Assembly: GCA_046262355.1 (NCBI GenBank)
Contig: JBHEMX010000086.1
Location: forward strand, 1-43,154
From: DATADD01 sp046262355
Lineage (GTDB): Bacteria; Actinomycetota; CADDZG01; WHSQ01
Direction: 5' to 3'
DNA: 43,154 nt
Shown here: piece after piece, positions 1 to 6,350 of the stretch
How positions within the stretch are numbered: position 1 is the first letter of the stretch
Layout: the number at the start of each line of letters is the position of its first letter
The notes under the pieces: generated by a model
Seen by the model: only the letters and a program-made list of their open reading frames with translations
What the model was told of the DNA's origin: nothing
Database searches by the model: none
Position numbers and translations under genes: made by a program

Positions 1-96
1 CTCGACCAATGCCGAGAGCTCGTTGGCCGCGCTGACCTTGGCCTTCAGTTCTTCGGTCAGCCTTTCGACCTTGCTCTTACTTCGTTCACCAAACAA
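1..96 (-). CDS. Partial coiled-coil protein, N-terminus only (TTG start)
   Basis: A minus-strand reading frame begins at TTG (96) and runs off the left edge after 32 codons. A strong ribosome binding site (AAGGAGAGG) lies five bases upstream, which decides the unusual start. The visible residues alternate Lys/Glu with Leu/Val (for example KSKVERLTEELKAKV), so the N-terminus is probably a coiled coil. It lies downstream of the terminase small subunit and two unknown phage genes on the same strand, so it is likely a phage gene. I do not recognise the family and the rest of the protein is outside the window. Confidence 0.5.
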   Translation of the reverse strand, partial: MFGERSKSKVERLTEELKAKVSAANELSALVE

Positions 97-316
97 TATT
101 GCCTCTCCTTGAATCTCGATTGAGGCGCGCTGAATCTCAGCGGCACCTGATGGTCGTTACGGAACCGCGCTGGATCATGCGCCTTGCGCTTGCAGCAGTC
201 TTTACCGGGACTTGGCGCTCTCGGTCTTGCCGCCATCGCGGACATCGATCTTCACGCCGGTTGCCGGCCTCGACCTTGCGTCCTCGGCCTTGTCCTTCTG
301 GGGTTCCCTGTGGGTT
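97..316. other. Unresolved 220-bp phage stretch
   Basis: No clean gene can be assigned. On the minus strand one frame (roughly 202-310) reads as a plausible Lys/Asp/Glu-rich tail (EPQKDKAEDARSRP and onward) but lacks a canonical start, and could be the C-terminus of the upstream gene ending at 317 if a frameshift joins them. A second minus-strand frame (57-245) gives a Cys/Arg-rich 62-residue product that overlaps the better supported TTG gene at 1-96. Neither can be chosen from the sequence alone. Confidence 0.3.
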
Positions 317-601
317 CTAGTTCTGCGAAGGATCGCCGCGCCCGGTGTGAGACGGGACGATCGTGCTAACGACTCTCTTACCATGGCGATAACATGCGAC
401 TTCTTCGCCACGCTCGCTGTCGCGATAGCGCCACACGCTTTCGTCGTGCAACAGGTAAGCCGCGCCTTGGGTTCTGATGATAAGCCTGCCGAGCGAGTCG
501 GTCTTGAACTCAAGAGCGTCATCGTCACCGATCTCGTCGCCTGGAAGATGGCCGAAGAGCTCTGCCTGTTGACGGACGATGTCGGATGCGATATCAGTCA
601 T
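317..601 (-). CDS. Small phage protein of unknown function, 94 aa
   Basis: The start overlaps the stop of the upstream gene in an ATGA, typical of the phage operon here. The product is acidic at the N-terminus (an ELFGHLPGDEIGDDDALEF stretch) and has a beta-rich middle (GRLIIRTQGAAYLLHDESVWRY). I do not recognise a family. The C-terminus ends abruptly at TAG, and a neighbouring frame continues with a charged, protein-like sequence, so either a frameshift or a chance extension is present. It belongs to the packaging end of the element, downstream of the terminase small subunit. Confidence 0.55.
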   Translation of the reverse strand: MTDIASDIVRQQAELFGHLPGDEIGDDDALEFKTDSLGRLIIRTQGAAYLLHDESVWRYRDSERGEEVACYRHGKRVVSTIVPSHTGRGDPSQN

Positions 602-957
602 CGACTTCTCCCTACCCGACGCTTTGCGCTCGCATGCTTCGCCTTAGCCTCTGCCATTCTTCGCCGCGCGCTCGGAAGTGACGCACCAGCCTGGAGCGCG
701 GCCCGGAACGCGAGCGTGGCCGAGTCCCAGTCATCAGCCTCGAGGTGGTCGACGGTCTTCCGAAACCCAGGGATAAGTGCGAGGAAGTATTCGACTAGCT
801 CCGCGAACCTCTCGTCTCGTCCCCAAGCACCGAGTTGATCCTCGTAATGGGCAAGACGCGCGCGCGTGCCGACGAAATCGACAGGCTCGCCGTCGTAGGC
901 CGCTGAGAGCGCCGCCGTGACCACTGCCATGGGCGTGTCATCGACGTCGTCCATCAT
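598..957 (-). CDS. Phage protein of unknown function, 119 aa
   Basis: It overlaps the terminase small subunit stop by ATGA and its own stop overlaps the next start in the same way. The product is largely alpha-helical, with an acidic first half and a Lys/Arg-rich tail (AKAKHASAKRRVGRSR). The alternating helical pattern around residues 30-90 could be a small helical-bundle adaptor, but no family is recognised. Position directly after the small terminase suggests a packaging or head-morphogenesis role; that is inference from gene order only. Confidence 0.6.
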   Translation of the reverse strand: MMDDVDDTPMAVVTAALSAAYDGEPVDFVGTRARLAHYEDQLGAWGRDERFAELVEYFLALIPGFRKTVDHLEADDWDSATLAFRAALQAGASLPSARRRMAEAKAKHASAKRRVGRSR

Positions 958-1460
958 GATAGGAGCCTCCTCGGATCGAGAGCATCGAAGTCGAGATCAT
1001 CCAGGTCGTCGTCGAGCGTGGAGGGTCTCGAGAATCGAGACAAGTCGAGCTTGCCGCGCGCGTCGGGAGTGAAGCCAAGTTCCCTGCACCAGTAACGCAG
1101 GGAGGTCTGGGCGTCGCGTGCCACGGCGATCGCAGGGTTCTTGACGCGCGCGCCGGTCACCTTGTCGGCCGAGCTCCTCCCAGTCACCATCACGCCGCGC
1201 TCGGCAATGTCCTTCGAGGCTTCCTCGAAGATCGCCCAGGAACTGCAGTATCCCGTTAGCGCGGCACGATCGACGGCTTGGAGCCAGCCTTCGTATCTCT
1301 TGCAGAGCCCGAGTACGCGCCGCCACTCTCGCTTGGCCATGCTTGGTAGCCATGTCGGCGGGTTTGGAGCGTTATTTATGTCCGGCAAGCGAGGGTTCAC
1401 GCGGGCCTTCTCGGTACCGTGAAGCACCCGGAGATGCTCCGGCTTTCGTCGTTGTGGCAT
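954..1460 (-). CDS. Phage terminase small subunit, P27 family
   Basis: The 168-residue product has the layout of P27-type (Terminase_4) small subunits: a basic N-terminus with NNAPNPPTWLPSMAKREWRRV, a central helical DNA-recognition region around residues 45-90 (LQAVDRAALTGYCSSWAIFEEA), and a C-terminal helix with KNPAIAVARDAQTSLRYWCRELGF, the segment usually seen just before a short tail. The protein recognises phage DNA and recruits the large subunit for genome packaging. The large subunit is not in the window and may lie further left. An acidic DDDLDDLDFDALD tail is present. Recognition is from memory of the family. Confidence 0.85.
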   Translation of the reverse strand: MPQRRKPEHLRVLHGTEKARVNPRLPDINNAPNPPTWLPSMAKREWRRVLGLCKRYEGWLQAVDRAALTGYCSSWAIFEEASKDIAERGVMVTGRSSADKVTGARVKNPAIAVARDAQTSLRYWCRELGFTPDARGKLDLSRFSRPSTLDDDLDDLDFDALDPRRLLS

Positions 1461-1583
1461 ACAGAATCCGAGATCCTTTCAAAAATTGGGTTTGAAGCTC
1501 AGCCATACACACGCCATGAGGCGAACGGTCCCGCTACCAGATGTTGGTAGAGGCTGAGACCCCTTCTTCCCCCCCCATCACCT
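1461..1583. other. Intergenic region upstream of the terminase gene
   Basis: This 123-bp gap separates the terminase gene from the tiny ORFs upstream. It contains a small hairpin (CTACC and GGTAG arms around 1532-1548) and a C-run at 1569-1576. No confident promoter or terminator is assigned; the hairpin could end the upstream transcript, but it is not followed by a T-tract. Confidence 0.3.
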
Positions 1584-1766
1584 TCACGACTCGGCTCGGT
1601 CGTCGCCTTCGTCGCTAACGCGGTGCCACGTCCCGTTCTCGAAAATCAGCGTCGGGCGAGGTTGCTTCTCGGCCTTCTCCTCGCGATCTTGGCGTCGCTG
1701 ACGTTCTCTGAGACGCTTCCGGACCGCACCGTCGGAGTGCCTACGCGGCATCAGTCTCCCTTTCAT
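1584..1766 (-). CDS. Small basic/charged phage protein, 60 aa
   Basis: The start ATG overlaps the stop of the 39-codon gene upstream (ATGA). The product is very basic in its first half (RKRLRERQRRQDREEKAEKQ) and ends with a short beta-like segment (TLIFENGTWHRVS) and an acidic tail. It may bind nucleic acid, but no family is recognised. An internal ATG five codons in is an alternative start. Confidence 0.5.
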   Translation of the reverse strand: MKGRLMPRRHSDGAVRKRLRERQRRQDREEKAEKQPRPTLIFENGTWHRVSDEGDDRAES

Positions 1767-1882
1767 AGAGCAGCACCTTCGGGCTCCTTAAAGAACGGAC
1801 TCAAGTCTCCGGTTAAGTCGCCAGTGGTGAACCGGCGTTCTGCGTACCGCGGACCGCTGAATGCATGCAGGTCAGAGGACAT
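1763..1882 (-). CDS. Tiny phage ORF, 39 aa
   Basis: This short frame starts at an ATG that overlaps the last codons of the preceding 67-residue gene and ends in an ATGA overlap with the next gene, so both ends are translationally coupled. Its sequence ends TTGDLTGDLSPFFKEPEGAAL, which looks like real protein rather than shifted GC-rich DNA, whereas the same frame further upstream is Cys/Ser/Arg-rich and looks like a shadow. No family is recognised. Confidence 0.4.
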   Translation of the reverse strand: MSSDLHAFSGPRYAERRFTTGDLTGDLSPFFKEPEGAAL

Positions 1883-2075
1883 GAACGGTGCGATGCGTCC
1901 CGATCCGCGCCAACTCCGACCACACATCCACGTCGAACAGCTCGGCCTCGAGCGCGTCGATGGTTGAGGCCGCGTCCTGGAGCAGCTTGGCCAACATCGG
2001 ATCATCAGCTCGATGAGCGCCTTCAGCTCGCCACCGGAGCACGCTCGCCAGTCGGTGCTCGCGACCGTCATCCAT
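1872..2075 (-). CDS. Small helical phage protein, 67 aa
   Basis: I place the start at the ATG at 2075, which overlaps the stop of the upstream gene. The product has the pattern RWRAEGAHRADDPMLAKLL followed by an amphipathic helix (QDAASTIDALEAELF), a layout seen in many small uncharacterised actinophage proteins. Longer starts in this frame would run deep into the neighbour and add out-of-frame-looking sequence. Function unknown. Confidence 0.55.
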   Translation of the reverse strand: MDDGREHRLASVLRWRAEGAHRADDPMLAKLLQDAASTIDALEAELFDVDVWSELARIGTHRTVHVL

Positions 2076-2295
2076 CGTCGGTGAGCTCGCCAATGGGCAC
2101 TCTAAGCAGAACGCGCGCGCCATCCATGATCAGGAACGCGTCATCCTTGGCGACGAGGGCGGCGCGCATCGTAGCAATCGCCGTTATGAGTTCGTCACCC
2201 TTCCTTTCGTCCATCGCATCGATAGCTCGGCCGACGTATTGAGCGAACTTCTGAGTCAAAATGCCTCGCGTTCGTATGAGCGTAGTGGTTGTCAT
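2068..2295 (-). CDS. Small phage protein of unknown function, 75 aa
   Basis: An AGGAGGCCACA site sits directly before the ATG, one of the clearest ribosome binding sites in the element. The product has a helical middle (RAIDAMDERKGDELITAIATM) and a short beta segment near the end (AFLIMDGARVLLRVPIGEL). It is coupled to the following small gene by overlap at its stop. No family is recognised. Confidence 0.6.
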   Translation of the reverse strand: MTTTTLIRTRGILTQKFAQYVGRAIDAMDERKGDELITAIATMRAALVAKDDAFLIMDGARVLLRVPIGELTDDG

Positions 2296-2327
2296 TGTGG
2301 CCTCCTACTCCTTAGTGGCACCGTGAG

Positions 2328-2888
2328 TCACGTTTCAGTGTTATCGGACTCACCTGCGCGACCCGGCTGACCGTGACGCTTGCCTTTCAGATGATCGGGA
2401 TACATGAGGCTCGCGTATTGCCTCTCGAAAGCCGTCTGCCGGATGTGGCCGGCACTGGTCCCGGCAGGATCGGGAGGCATGATCGCGGCTTCCCAATCCT
2501 CGAGCTCCTCGCCTCGCTTCAGCTTAGGTTCGAGCTGGCTAAACGCCAGCGCGTTGAACATCTCGGGGTGAAAGCGCGCCCAGGCAAGCAATATCTCGTC
2601 GCGTAGCTTTGCCTTCCGTCGAGCGCGCGCCTGGCGCTCGCGGTCCCCGGCACGTCTTGCTTCCGGATCGGCGCGTTCACGCCTCCCCTTCTGCTGGGCC
2701 GCGTAACACACCTTGCAGACGCTCCGGCCGGCGTGGAAGGCGCTGACATGCTTCTCAAGCCCACACGGACCCGTACACGTCTTTCGCGTTGGCTGCTCTC
2801 GGCGCGGCTTACGTGTTTCGTCCTTCGTTGAGTCAGACTCCCATTGCCTCGGATCGCCAAAGAAGCGATCCTTCCCATGCTTAGCCAC
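2328..2888 (-). CDS. Zinc-ribbon phage protein, 186 aa
   Basis: Residues about 38-62 carry two Cys pairs (KTCTGPCGLEKHVSAFH, then CKVCYAAQQ), the arrangement found at the start of many phage and HNH-associated zinc-ribbon proteins. A highly basic helix follows (residues 65-95). The C-terminal part (EILLAWARFHPEMFNALAF, DWEAAIMPPDP) resembles no catalytic motif I know, and no HNH residues are visible. It is probably a DNA-associated protein with a metal-binding knuckle. It precedes the terminase-side tiny genes, where actinophages often carry an HNH protein. Confidence 0.6.
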   Translation of the reverse strand: MAKHGKDRFFGDPRQWESDSTKDETRKPRREQPTRKTCTGPCGLEKHVSAFHAGRSVCKVCYAAQQKGRRERADPEARRAGDRERQARARRKAKLRDEILLAWARFHPEMFNALAFSQLEPKLKRGEELEDWEAAIMPPDPAGTSAGHIRQTAFERQYASLMYPDHLKGKRHGQPGRAGESDNTET

Positions 2889-2917
2889 TTGCGCGCCAGT
2901 CGCGTTTCATACCTTGG

Positions 2918-3106
2918 TCACCGACGCACCTTCCGGTGTCCGACGTGCCACGCGCCGCAATGCGGGCACCGGTAGGCGGCGTAGGCCCATGTCCAGTCTC
3001 CATCTTGGAGTCCATAGCGTCGGTTCAGCCGAGCAGCTCCGACGCGCGCGGTTGAGGCATCGAAGCGTTGCTTGCCGGTACAGGAGCGCGCCTTGGTGAG
3101 GTTCAC
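2918..3106 (-). CDS. Small zinc-finger phage protein, 62 aa (GTG start)
   Basis: The reading frame is open much further upstream, but that part is Arg/Gly-rich shadow sequence. The real start is the GTG at 3106, which overlaps the stop of the upstream gene in a GTGA. The product begins NLTKARSCTGKQRFD, has a basic helix, and ends with YRCPHCGAWHVGHR, a Cys-x2-Cys with following His residues, and a single Cys near position 8. This is a compact metal-binding protein common in phage early regions; specific function unknown. Confidence 0.65.
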   Translation of the reverse strand: MNLTKARSCTGKQRFDASTARVGAARLNRRYGLQDGDWTWAYAAYRCPHCGAWHVGHRKVRR

Positions 3107-3405
3107 CCCGTTCCCCCCCTTGCCCCGGCACGCGCGCGGGGAGCCCCCTCGACCTGGTTCCAGACCTCGTCCGAGTAACGCTTTGGGATGGCGCCGGCCT
3201 CGCCCTCGATCAAGGTCATGGCGTCGAGCATCGTCTTCTGCCACCAGCAGCCACAGCGCCGGCAGACGTAGGAGGGACTCTCGTTCCGATACAGCTGTAC
3301 AAGCTCGACGAGGCCGAAACAGAGGTCCTCGCCCGGACGATCGAGGCATCTCACGACCTTGGGATCGAGGTCGGGGACCTCTCCCCACATGATGTCGTAA
3401 GTCAT
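3103..3405 (-). CDS. Phage protein with CxxC knuckle, 100 aa
   Basis: The product contains VCRRCGCWWQKTML in its middle, a likely partial zinc knuckle, preceded by GEDLCFGLVELVQLY. The C-terminus becomes Gly/Arg-rich. A GGAAACAG site precedes the ATG. The gene is the first one downstream (on the minus strand) of the origin-like repeat block and is coupled by GTGA to the next small zinc-finger gene. No family recognised. Confidence 0.6.
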   Translation of the reverse strand: MTYDIMWGEVPDLDPKVVRCLDRPGEDLCFGLVELVQLYRNESPSYVCRRCGCWWQKTMLDAMTLIEGEAGAIPKRYSDEVWNQVEGAPRARAGARGGTG

Positions 3406-3462
3406 CTGTTTCCGGTCCCAGAAAAATCACTACATGCCGGAGGGAAAGGGAGCGAAGGGAAT

Positions 3463-3513
3463 GGTGTCGCTACCGTGTCGCTATATATATAGCGGCGACA
3501 CGGTAGCGACACC
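3463..3513. repeat. 19-bp perfect inverted repeat around an AT-rich palindrome
   Basis: The left arm GGTGTCGCTACCGTGTCGC (3463-3481) and its exact complement (3495-3513) flank a 13-base centre. Nested over this, CGCTATATATATAGCG (3479-3494) is itself a perfect 16-bp palindrome. The centre is the most AT-rich spot nearby, flanked by GC-rich arms. Each arm contains the same CTACCGTGTC/GACACGGTAG unit found in the direct repeats next to it. This is the form of an unwinding element or of a binding site for a replication initiator or partition protein. Confidence 0.75.
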
Positions 3514-3638
3514 CTAAGGCTTCCCTTCGGGCTACCCTTTCTGGACCGTGTCCGACACGGTAGCGACACGGTAGTCACGCACACAGACACAGACGGGTAA
3601 GCGTGTCCGACACGGTAGCGACACGGTAGACACGGTAG
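3497..3638. repeat. Iteron-like array of GACACGGTAG; candidate replication origin
   Basis: The 10-mer GACACGGTAG occurs six times in the same orientation, at 3497, 3554, 3565, 3609, 3620 and 3629, and once inverted at 3470-3479. Two units are 11 bases apart in each pair, about one helical turn, and a further palindrome (ACCGTGTC-C-GACACGGT, 3545-3561) surrounds one unit. The block lies in a gap with no credible gene, directly downstream of the RepA-like ATPase and primase genes. Clustered iterons beside replication genes are the usual form of plasmid and phage origins. An operator array for a repressor is the alternative. Confidence 0.6.
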
Positions 3639-3658
3639 ACACGCACACAGGTCGACGC

Positions 3659-4747
3659 TCATATCAGCCCCTCTTGTTCGGGCTCCGATTCGTCGACTAG
3701 CCGCCACACCTTGCTGCGTCTCTTGCGACCCGTCCCGGGGTCGAATAGCTCGTCCTTCGCGCGCGCTCGAGGTGGGTCCTCGCTCTCGAGCGACTTCAGC
3801 GCCTTGCTCACCACTTCAGTTCCGTACAGCCCCTTCATGGCCTCCCGGAGCTCCCTCACCGTCATGGCGTCCTGAGCGGTGACGATCTCGACTATGGCGT
3901 TGGCGGCTTCCTCGACCTTGATGTCGTCGGTGACTCCGAGGGGCTCGATATCGAGTCCACCGGTCGCGGTGTCGATGACGCGCATCAGGGTCTTCGGCGG
4001 CCGGGGACGACCGGTGATGCGGTACTTGCCGGGCTCGATCTCGAACATGCCGCGCTCGTCCGACTTGGGGATGAACCTGAACGTCACGTCGACCTTCTGG
4101 CCCTTGCTGATCGCGCCTCGACCGGCATTTGCGCCGGTGCGTTTCACGAAGGCTTGCTGGTGACCGACGTGGTCGAGCACGAGCACGGCCGCGCCCTGGG
4201 CCGCGAGCGGCGCCAGTATCTGCCTATCGAACAGAGCGATCTCTGCATTGGAGTTCTCATCCCCGCCCCAGCATGCGGTCAGGGTGTCGAGGACGACGAG
4301 ATCCGCTCCCTTGCAGGAAACGTTGACGAAGCCCTCGGCGTGCTCGACGTTGTTGAGGTCGATCGGCGTCTCCATCTCCATGTGTTGGAAGAGGTCGAGG
4401 TGATTCATGTCGGCCCCGAGCCGATAGAAGCGTGAGCGGTCCTCGTCGCTGGGGTTCTCGGCCGATACGTACACGACCTTCCTGCTCTGGCGGGTGAGCA
4501 GCGCGGTCCAGTACTGAGCGGTTATCGACTTGCCACCCTCTGTCTCGGCAAAGATCGTGTGACGCCGGCCGTGAGCGAGGTACGGCTCGATGAGAAACGG
4601 TGTCGGCTCCGGAGGGGTCGACAGCCAGTCTCTTGCCACCGGAGGGCTGTAGGGCAGCGGAGGCTCTGCCGGTTTGGCTTTACTCAGCAGGGCCTTCGTG
4701 CCGTCGATGCCGTACATGGCGCAGTAGCGCGCGATGTCCTCAATCAC
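3659..4747 (-). CDS. RepA-like hexameric replicative ATPase (AAA_25/RecA fold), 362 aa
   Basis: The frame is open to 5236, but upstream of 4747 it is shadow sequence; GTG at 4747 overlaps the previous stop (GTGA) and starts the conserved part. Walker A is AETEGGKS (residues 67-74), the Walker B strand is GADLVVLDTL, and VLVLDHVGHQ fits the sensor strand of RepA-type helicases. The C-terminal third looks like a winged-helix region (EIVTAQDAMTVRELREAM). Such enzymes are hexameric ATP-driven DNA helicases acting with a primase. The neighbouring primase halves and iteron block support a replication role. The N-terminus carries SPPVARDWL, shared with the upstream protein. Confidence 0.8.
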   Translation of the reverse strand: MIEDIARYCAMYGIDGTKALLSKAKPAEPPLPYSPPVARDWLSTPPEPTPFLIEPYLAHGRRHTIFAETEGGKSITAQYWTALLTRQSRKVVYVSAENPSDEDRSRFYRLGADMNHLDLFQHMEMETPIDLNNVEHAEGFVNVSCKGADLVVLDTLTACWGGDENSNAEIALFDRQILAPLAAQGAAVLVLDHVGHQQAFVKRTGANAGRGAISKGQKVDVTFRFIPKSDERGMFEIEPGKYRITGRPRPPKTLMRVIDTATGGLDIEPLGVTDDIKVEEAANAIVEIVTAQDAMTVRELREAMKGLYGTEVVSKALKSLESEDPPRARAKDELFDPGTGRKRRSKVWRLVDESEPEQEGLI

Positions 4748-4795
4748 CCGCGTCTCGCCGGCTTCGTCAGCCAGTCTCTTGGCACCGGTGGGCTG
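4621..4795. repeat. 29-bp imperfect direct repeat encoding SPPVxRDWL
   Basis: Positions 4621-4649 and 4767-4795 match at 26 of 29 bases and start 146 bases apart. The copies fall in two different overlapping genes in different frames but both are read as SPPV(P/A)RDWL(T/S), once at the C-terminus of the 106-residue zinc-ribbon protein and once near the N-terminus of the RepA-like ATPase. The frame is kept at protein level in both copies. Confidence 0.75.
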
Positions 4796-5064
4796 AACGG
4801 TGTGGGTTGTTGCTCGACCCGTCTGGCGTTCGCGACGAGCTCGGCCACGGCCTCGATCCCTGCCATCTCGGCCTTGCACTTCGCGCACACTGGACAGGTC
4901 TTGAGATCGTCCGAGTAGTAGAAGGTCGTGTTGTCGCAGCCCTTGTTCATGCACTTGCTGAGGGGTCCGAAGGGGTCGCGCGCGCGTCTCTCCTTTTCGA
5001 TGACGTGGTTCGGGTCGATCGTTCTCATCCGGATGGCACAGAAGTCGGCGATGCTCGTCGTCAC
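4744..5064 (-). CDS. Zinc-ribbon protein between primase and helicase genes, 106 aa
   Basis: The start ATG overlaps the TOPRIM gene stop. Four to five cysteines form a ribbon-like pattern (CMNKGCDNTTFYY at about residues 38-50, then CPVCAKCKAEM around 57-67). The C-terminus holds PFSPPVPRDWLTKP, nearly identical to a segment in the next protein. Placement between a primase half and a helicase, with overlaps at both ends, suggests a replisome accessory protein, perhaps a DNA-binding adaptor. That function is inferred; the family is not recognised. Confidence 0.65.
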   Translation of the reverse strand: MTTSIADFCAIRMRTIDPNHVIEKERRARDPFGPLSKCMNKGCDNTTFYYSDDLKTCPVCAKCKAEMAGIEAVAELVANARRVEQQPTPFSPPVPRDWLTKPARRG

Positions 5065-5582
5065 TGCTTGGGCACCTCGACGGTGAACAGATCGACCCGC
5101 CCGAAGAGGTCACCCATGAACTTCTCCGCGAAGCGCTGGCCGGCGTCGTCGTTGTCCGGGACGAGCGTGACCCCATCCTTGCCACAGAGAACCTCGATGA
5201 TCCTGGCTCGAGCATCGTGTCCGATCGAGGAGCCACCGGTGGCGAAGCAGCAGAGGCCTGCTTGCGTCACGACGAGGGCGTCGAACTCGCCCTCGGTGAG
5301 CCCAACCCGGCGCGCATCCCACGCGCCCGGCGCGGCGTATATGAACGGCTTGGCACCGCGCGGGTTGTCGTACTTGCGGCCCTCTACGGGCTCGAAGAGG
5401 CGTCTCTTGACGTAGGGGCGGCCATTACTGCTGAGGCACGGTTTGCCGTCGGGAGCGACGTAAGGGATTCCGATCCCATCTACGTGAGCCTCGAGACGAG
5501 CGGAACGGATGATGTCGCGATCGACGAGTCCGTACTTCAGCTTCATGAACTCATAGGCAACGGTTCCGGCATCAGCGGCCAT
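5061..5582 (-). CDS. TOPRIM-domain primase catalytic subunit (split primase), 173 aa
   Basis: The TOPRIM fold is evident from the glutamate motif LTEGEFDAL (residues 95-103), the following strand and glycine turn (CCFATGGSS), and the Asp motif LVPDNDDAG (about 140-148). These residues bind catalytic metal in primases. The N-terminal 90 residues resemble the helical and beta region that precedes TOPRIM in phage primases (DGIGIPYVAPDGKPCL). The zinc-finger domain normally fused to this protein is encoded by the adjacent upstream gene, whose end overlaps by 11 bases. It would synthesise RNA primers with the RepA-like helicase. Confidence 0.8.
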   Translation of the reverse strand: MAADAGTVAYEFMKLKYGLVDRDIIRSARLEAHVDGIGIPYVAPDGKPCLSSNGRPYVKRRLFEPVEGRKYDNPRGAKPFIYAAPGAWDARRVGLTEGEFDALVVTQAGLCCFATGGSSIGHDARARIIEVLCGKDGVTLVPDNDDAGQRFAEKFMGDLFGRVDLFTVEVPKQ

Positions 5583-5883
5583 ACTTGAGGATCACCTCGC
5601 GTGTGGTGGTTCGAGTGAGTCGGGCCTCGAGGTCGATCGCATCGAGGTCGATGTCACACACGAAGCAGTGATAACGGAGCTCTCCTCCCGAAGCTCGCCA
5701 GATGCTGGCGGAAGGATTGCGGTCCGGGTTGTGGAACACGCAACGCATGTTGCGAGCCCTTGTCACTTCGTAACCGTGGCGTTTCAGAACGTCGAGCGGG
5801 CTGCCGAGCCGTTCCAGAGCACGCGTGACGCGCGGGCCTCGCTGGGAGCGGTCACCAGGCCGCTCCCATGTCGAGGTACGCAT
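5572..5883 (-). CDS. CHC2-type primase zinc-finger protein, 103 aa
   Basis: C48 and H51 (RCVFHNPDRNPSASIW) and C73 and C76 (YHCFVC) form the Cys-His-Cys-Cys ribbon of DnaG-like primases, with the usual D/N-P-S after the first pair. The ribbon contacts the DNA template during primer start-site selection. The protein ends shortly after the ribbon, and the TOPRIM part follows as a separate overlapping gene in another frame. The ATG overlaps the stop of the upstream gene (TAATG). The first 25 residues are Arg-rich and may not be conserved. Confidence 0.8.
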   Translation of the reverse strand: MRTSTWERPGDRSQRGPRVTRALERLGSPLDVLKRHGYEVTRARNMRCVFHNPDRNPSASIWRASGGELRYHCFVCDIDLDAIDLEARLTRTTTREVILKYGR

Positions 5884-6317
5884 TACAGCGCGACTCCTCC
5901 GCCGAAAGATTGGCTATCGTCCTCGTCGTCATCGCCTTGTGTTGGGACATCGGCGACGGCTACGTGTGGGTTGGGGTCGCCGGCGCCATCGTCGGGTCGA
6001 ACGACGCGAACGCTGAAGTTCTTGTACACGCGGCCGGACTTACCCGTCTCTTCGCCTTTGAACAAGATCGCTGTCGCATCTCCAGGGTGAGCGTTCTCGA
6101 GCTTCTCCCGGAGGATGTCTGACCCTGCGAAGACGACCCACTCCGTCCCATCCGAACCGTCGATCAGCACCTTGAGGGTGGGCCCGAACTCACCGGTCAC
6201 CTCTCCCGTCCACGTGATCTTGCCGTCGATGCTTTCTCCGGCAACCTCGGGCTTCCATACAACAGAGCCCTTCTCGGCTCCTGCTTTGGCTTTCTTCAAC
6301 GCTTCTTCGAAGTTCAT
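5883..6317 (-). CDS. Putative OB-fold single-strand DNA-binding protein, 144 aa
   Basis: A longer frame exists, but the ATG at 6317 has a clear GAGAGGAGAG site and gives a sensible product. After a helix (FEEALKKAKAGAEKGS), the body is a run of beta segments (GKITWTGEVTGEFGPTLKVL, TEWVVFAGSDI, YKNFSVRVV) consistent with an OB fold, followed by a Pro/Asp-rich linker and an acidic tail (GDDDEDDSQSFGGG). Acidic tails are typical of ssDNA-binding proteins, where they recruit replication partners. The gene sits directly before the primase genes. Assignment rests on shape and context, not on a recognised family signature. Confidence 0.5.
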   Translation of the reverse strand: MNFEEALKKAKAGAEKGSVVWKPEVAGESIDGKITWTGEVTGEFGPTLKVLIDGSDGTEWVVFAGSDILREKLENAHPGDATAILFKGEETGKSGRVYKNFSVRVVRPDDGAGDPNPHVAVADVPTQGDDDEDDSQSFGGGVAL

Positions 6318-6350
6318 TGCTCTCCTCTCTACGCCGGAACGTGTTGTGGG

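Noticed and set aside
2328..2888. HNH homing endonuclease
   Set aside because: The zinc-ribbon pairs fit, but the H-N-H catalytic residues are not found in the rest of the protein.
3470..3638. CRISPR array
   Set aside because: The repeat unit is only 10 bp, with 1-47 bases between copies, and no regular spacers or cas genes are present.
3402..3707. Minus-strand frame through the repeat block
   Set aside because: Its residues (CLPCLPCRY, SLPCR repeats) simply translate the iterons; it overlaps real genes at both ends and has no ribosome site.
4747..5236. 163-codon N-terminal extension of the RepA-like ATPase
   Set aside because: It overlaps two supported genes and reads as Arg/Ser-rich shadow; GTG 4747 with GTGA overlap is the better start.
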